A DNA stretch of 6,385 nucleotides from Verrucomicrobiales bacterium (lineage in GTDB: Bacteria > Verrucomicrobiota > Verrucomicrobiia > Verrucomicrobiales > Akkermansiaceae). Position 1 is the stretch's first letter. Each line of letters starts with the position of its first letter. Below, piece after piece: positions 5,445-6,385 of the stretch. The position numbers were made by a program, and so were the translations under genes. The notes under the pieces were generated by a model. That model did no database searches, had not been told where the DNA came from, and saw only the letters and a program-made list of their open reading frames with translations. The stretch is from the NCBI GenBank assembly GCA_003527555.1, contig DPWT01000028.1, positions 1-6,385 of the forward strand, read 5' to 3'.

Positions 5445-6385
5445 ATGGGGTGTTTAACATGTGAAGAAATGCGCTTTTTGGAAAAGCGTGTATTTAAAAT
5501 GGGCGTTACGCCAGAGGCCTTAATGGATAGCGCTGGGCGAGGGATTGCTGATGCCATACGAAGACGTTATGCCGTTCCGGGAGAAGCGATTGCATGTATT
5601 GGTCGTGGTAATAACGGAGGTGATGCTCTGGTGGCTTTAAAATATCTCGCTCAGGCTGGATGGGTGATCTCAGTGCACTGCGCGGTGGAATCAAATCATT
5701 TGTACGCACTACCGCGTAAGAAGTGGCGTGAGCTTGATGTCATTAACAATGATCGGAGCTCACTTCCTTTAGGACCTAGGATTGTTTTAGATGGGTTGTT
5801 AGGTATCGGGGCAAGTGGTCCGCTACGTGGTTCGATCGCAGAGGCTGCAGAATGGATAAATAGGCAGCGTGGCTGCCCCAATACGTTTGTGATTGCAATG
5901 GATATCCCCACTGGGATTAATGGTAACAGTGGTGTGCCATGCAAGGAAGCTGTGATTGCTGATCTGACACTAACAGTGGGTATATGTAAGCGAGGTTTGC
6001 TTATGCCTGCTGCGGTGAATCACACAGGAAGTATTGAAACAGTTCTCTTAGATGAGCTGCAGATTCCAAAAGACGGAGAGTTATGCTTAAATGATGTCCA
6101 CAGCCTGAGAGGTTTGCTGCCACATCGGCCACACGATTTCCATAAAGGAAATGCAGGGCGTGTTGGTCTGCTGGCTGGATCTCGCGGCATGCTTGGAGCG
6201 GCAGTATTATGCTCTTCAGCGGCATTACGCGCCGGAGCTGGATTGGTGACACTTTTTTGTGAGAAAAATATTTATCCCTCAATTGCTCCCATGCTGCCCC
6301 CTGAAGTAATGCTCCAGCCGGTGAATTCACTCACTGAAATTGAGGTAGATCAATTTGATGTTTTTGCACTCGGGCCTGGAATGGG
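5445..6385 (+). CDS. nnr: Bifunctional NAD(P)H-hydrate epimerase/dehydratase (partial, runs off right edge)
   Basis: The reading frame is open from the ATG at 5445 to the window end (313 full codons), so the 3' part is missing. The product repairs NAD(P)H damaged by hydration. The N-terminal YjeF_N epimerase domain (about 1-215) shows LTCEEMRFLEKR (4-15), GRGNNGGDAL (53-62), DGLLGIG (116-122), DIPTG (153-157) and ADLTLTVGICKRGLL. The C-terminal ADP-dependent dehydratase domain begins with HDFHKGNAGRVGLLAGS (HKG at 233-235) and continues with GAAVL, ALRAGAGLV and GPGM (310-313) at the edge. This domain order is the usual bacterial fusion. AGGG (5431-5434) lies 10 nt upstream as a weak ribosome-binding site. 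The start lies 37 nt after the coiled-coil gene stop with no terminator between. Confidence 0.95.
   Translation, partial: MGCLTCEEMRFLEKRVFKMGVTPEALMDSAGRGIADAIRRRYAVPGEAIACIGRGNNGGDALVALKYLAQAGWVISVHCAVESNHLYALPRKKWRELDVINNDRSSLPLGPRIVLDGLLGIGASGPLRGSIAEAAEWINRQRGCPNTFVIAMDIPTGINGNSGVPCKEAVIADLTLTVGICKRGLLMPAAVNHTGSIETVLLDELQIPKDGELCLNDVHSLRGLLPHRPHDFHKGNAGRVGLLAGSRGMLGAAVLCSSAALRAGAGLVTLFCEKNIYPSIAPMLPPEVMLQPVNSLTEIEVDQFDVFALGPGM

Noticed and set aside
5459..5472. Other nnr starts: ATG at 5459 and GTG at 5461
   Set aside because: ATG at 5459 is followed at once by TGA, and GTG at 5461 is out of frame. ATG at 5445 gives the expected N-terminal LTCEEMR motif and has an AGGG 10 nt upstream.
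5506..6330. Reverse-strand open frames opposite nnr
   Set aside because: The forward frame is open over the whole stretch and carries all YjeF epimerase and dehydratase motifs, so the reverse frames are shadows.

Overview
The window looks like a piece of a PVC-superphylum chromosome, most likely Verrucomicrobia (Opitutae-like is my inference from the overall look of the proteins). The main evidence is a 51-residue, very basic protein encoded directly behind ribosomal protein S9. It matches from memory the small basic 'signature' protein known only from Planctomycetes, Verrucomicrobia, Chlamydiae and relatives. No mobile element, CRISPR array, tRNA or rRNA gene is visible, and all recognisable genes are housekeeping genes on the + strand.

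Region 1 (1-1308) is a ribosomal protein operon. A 17-bp tandem repeat runs up to a good -35 box (TTGACA). A roughly 120-nt leader with several small hairpins follows, then rplM (L13), rpsI (S9), the small basic protein and a clear rho-independent terminator.

Region 2 (1331-2188) starts only about 22 nt after the terminator T-run. It encodes an RsuA/RluB-type rRNA pseudouridine synthase with an S4 domain and a long lysine/arginine-rich C-terminal tail. A gene-free stretch of 350 nt follows (2189-2538). Its last 75 nt hold three perfect 6-bp inverted repeats just ahead of the next gene.

Region 3 (2539 to the window end) starts with a complete acetyl-CoA synthetase (acs). It is followed at short spacing (40 and 37 nt, no terminator between) by an unrecognised coiled-coil protein of 291 residues and by the first 313 codons of nnr, a fused NAD(P)H-hydrate epimerase/dehydratase that runs off the right edge. 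The three may form one transcription unit. Acs makes acetyl-CoA from acetate and Nnr repairs damaged NAD(P)H, so both are central-metabolism upkeep, but I see no direct functional link.

The first five genes have no Shine-Dalgarno sequence next to the start codon; the last two have plausible ones. The acs start is the most curious. A G-run that could serve as a ribosome-binding site lies 24 nt upstream, and a perfect hairpin between the two would bring it to an effective distance of 7 nt. I found no convincing new multi-gene system. The points most worth a second look are the acs leader, the PVC small basic protein in the S9 operon, the coiled-coil orphan, and the repeat and leader upstream of rplM.
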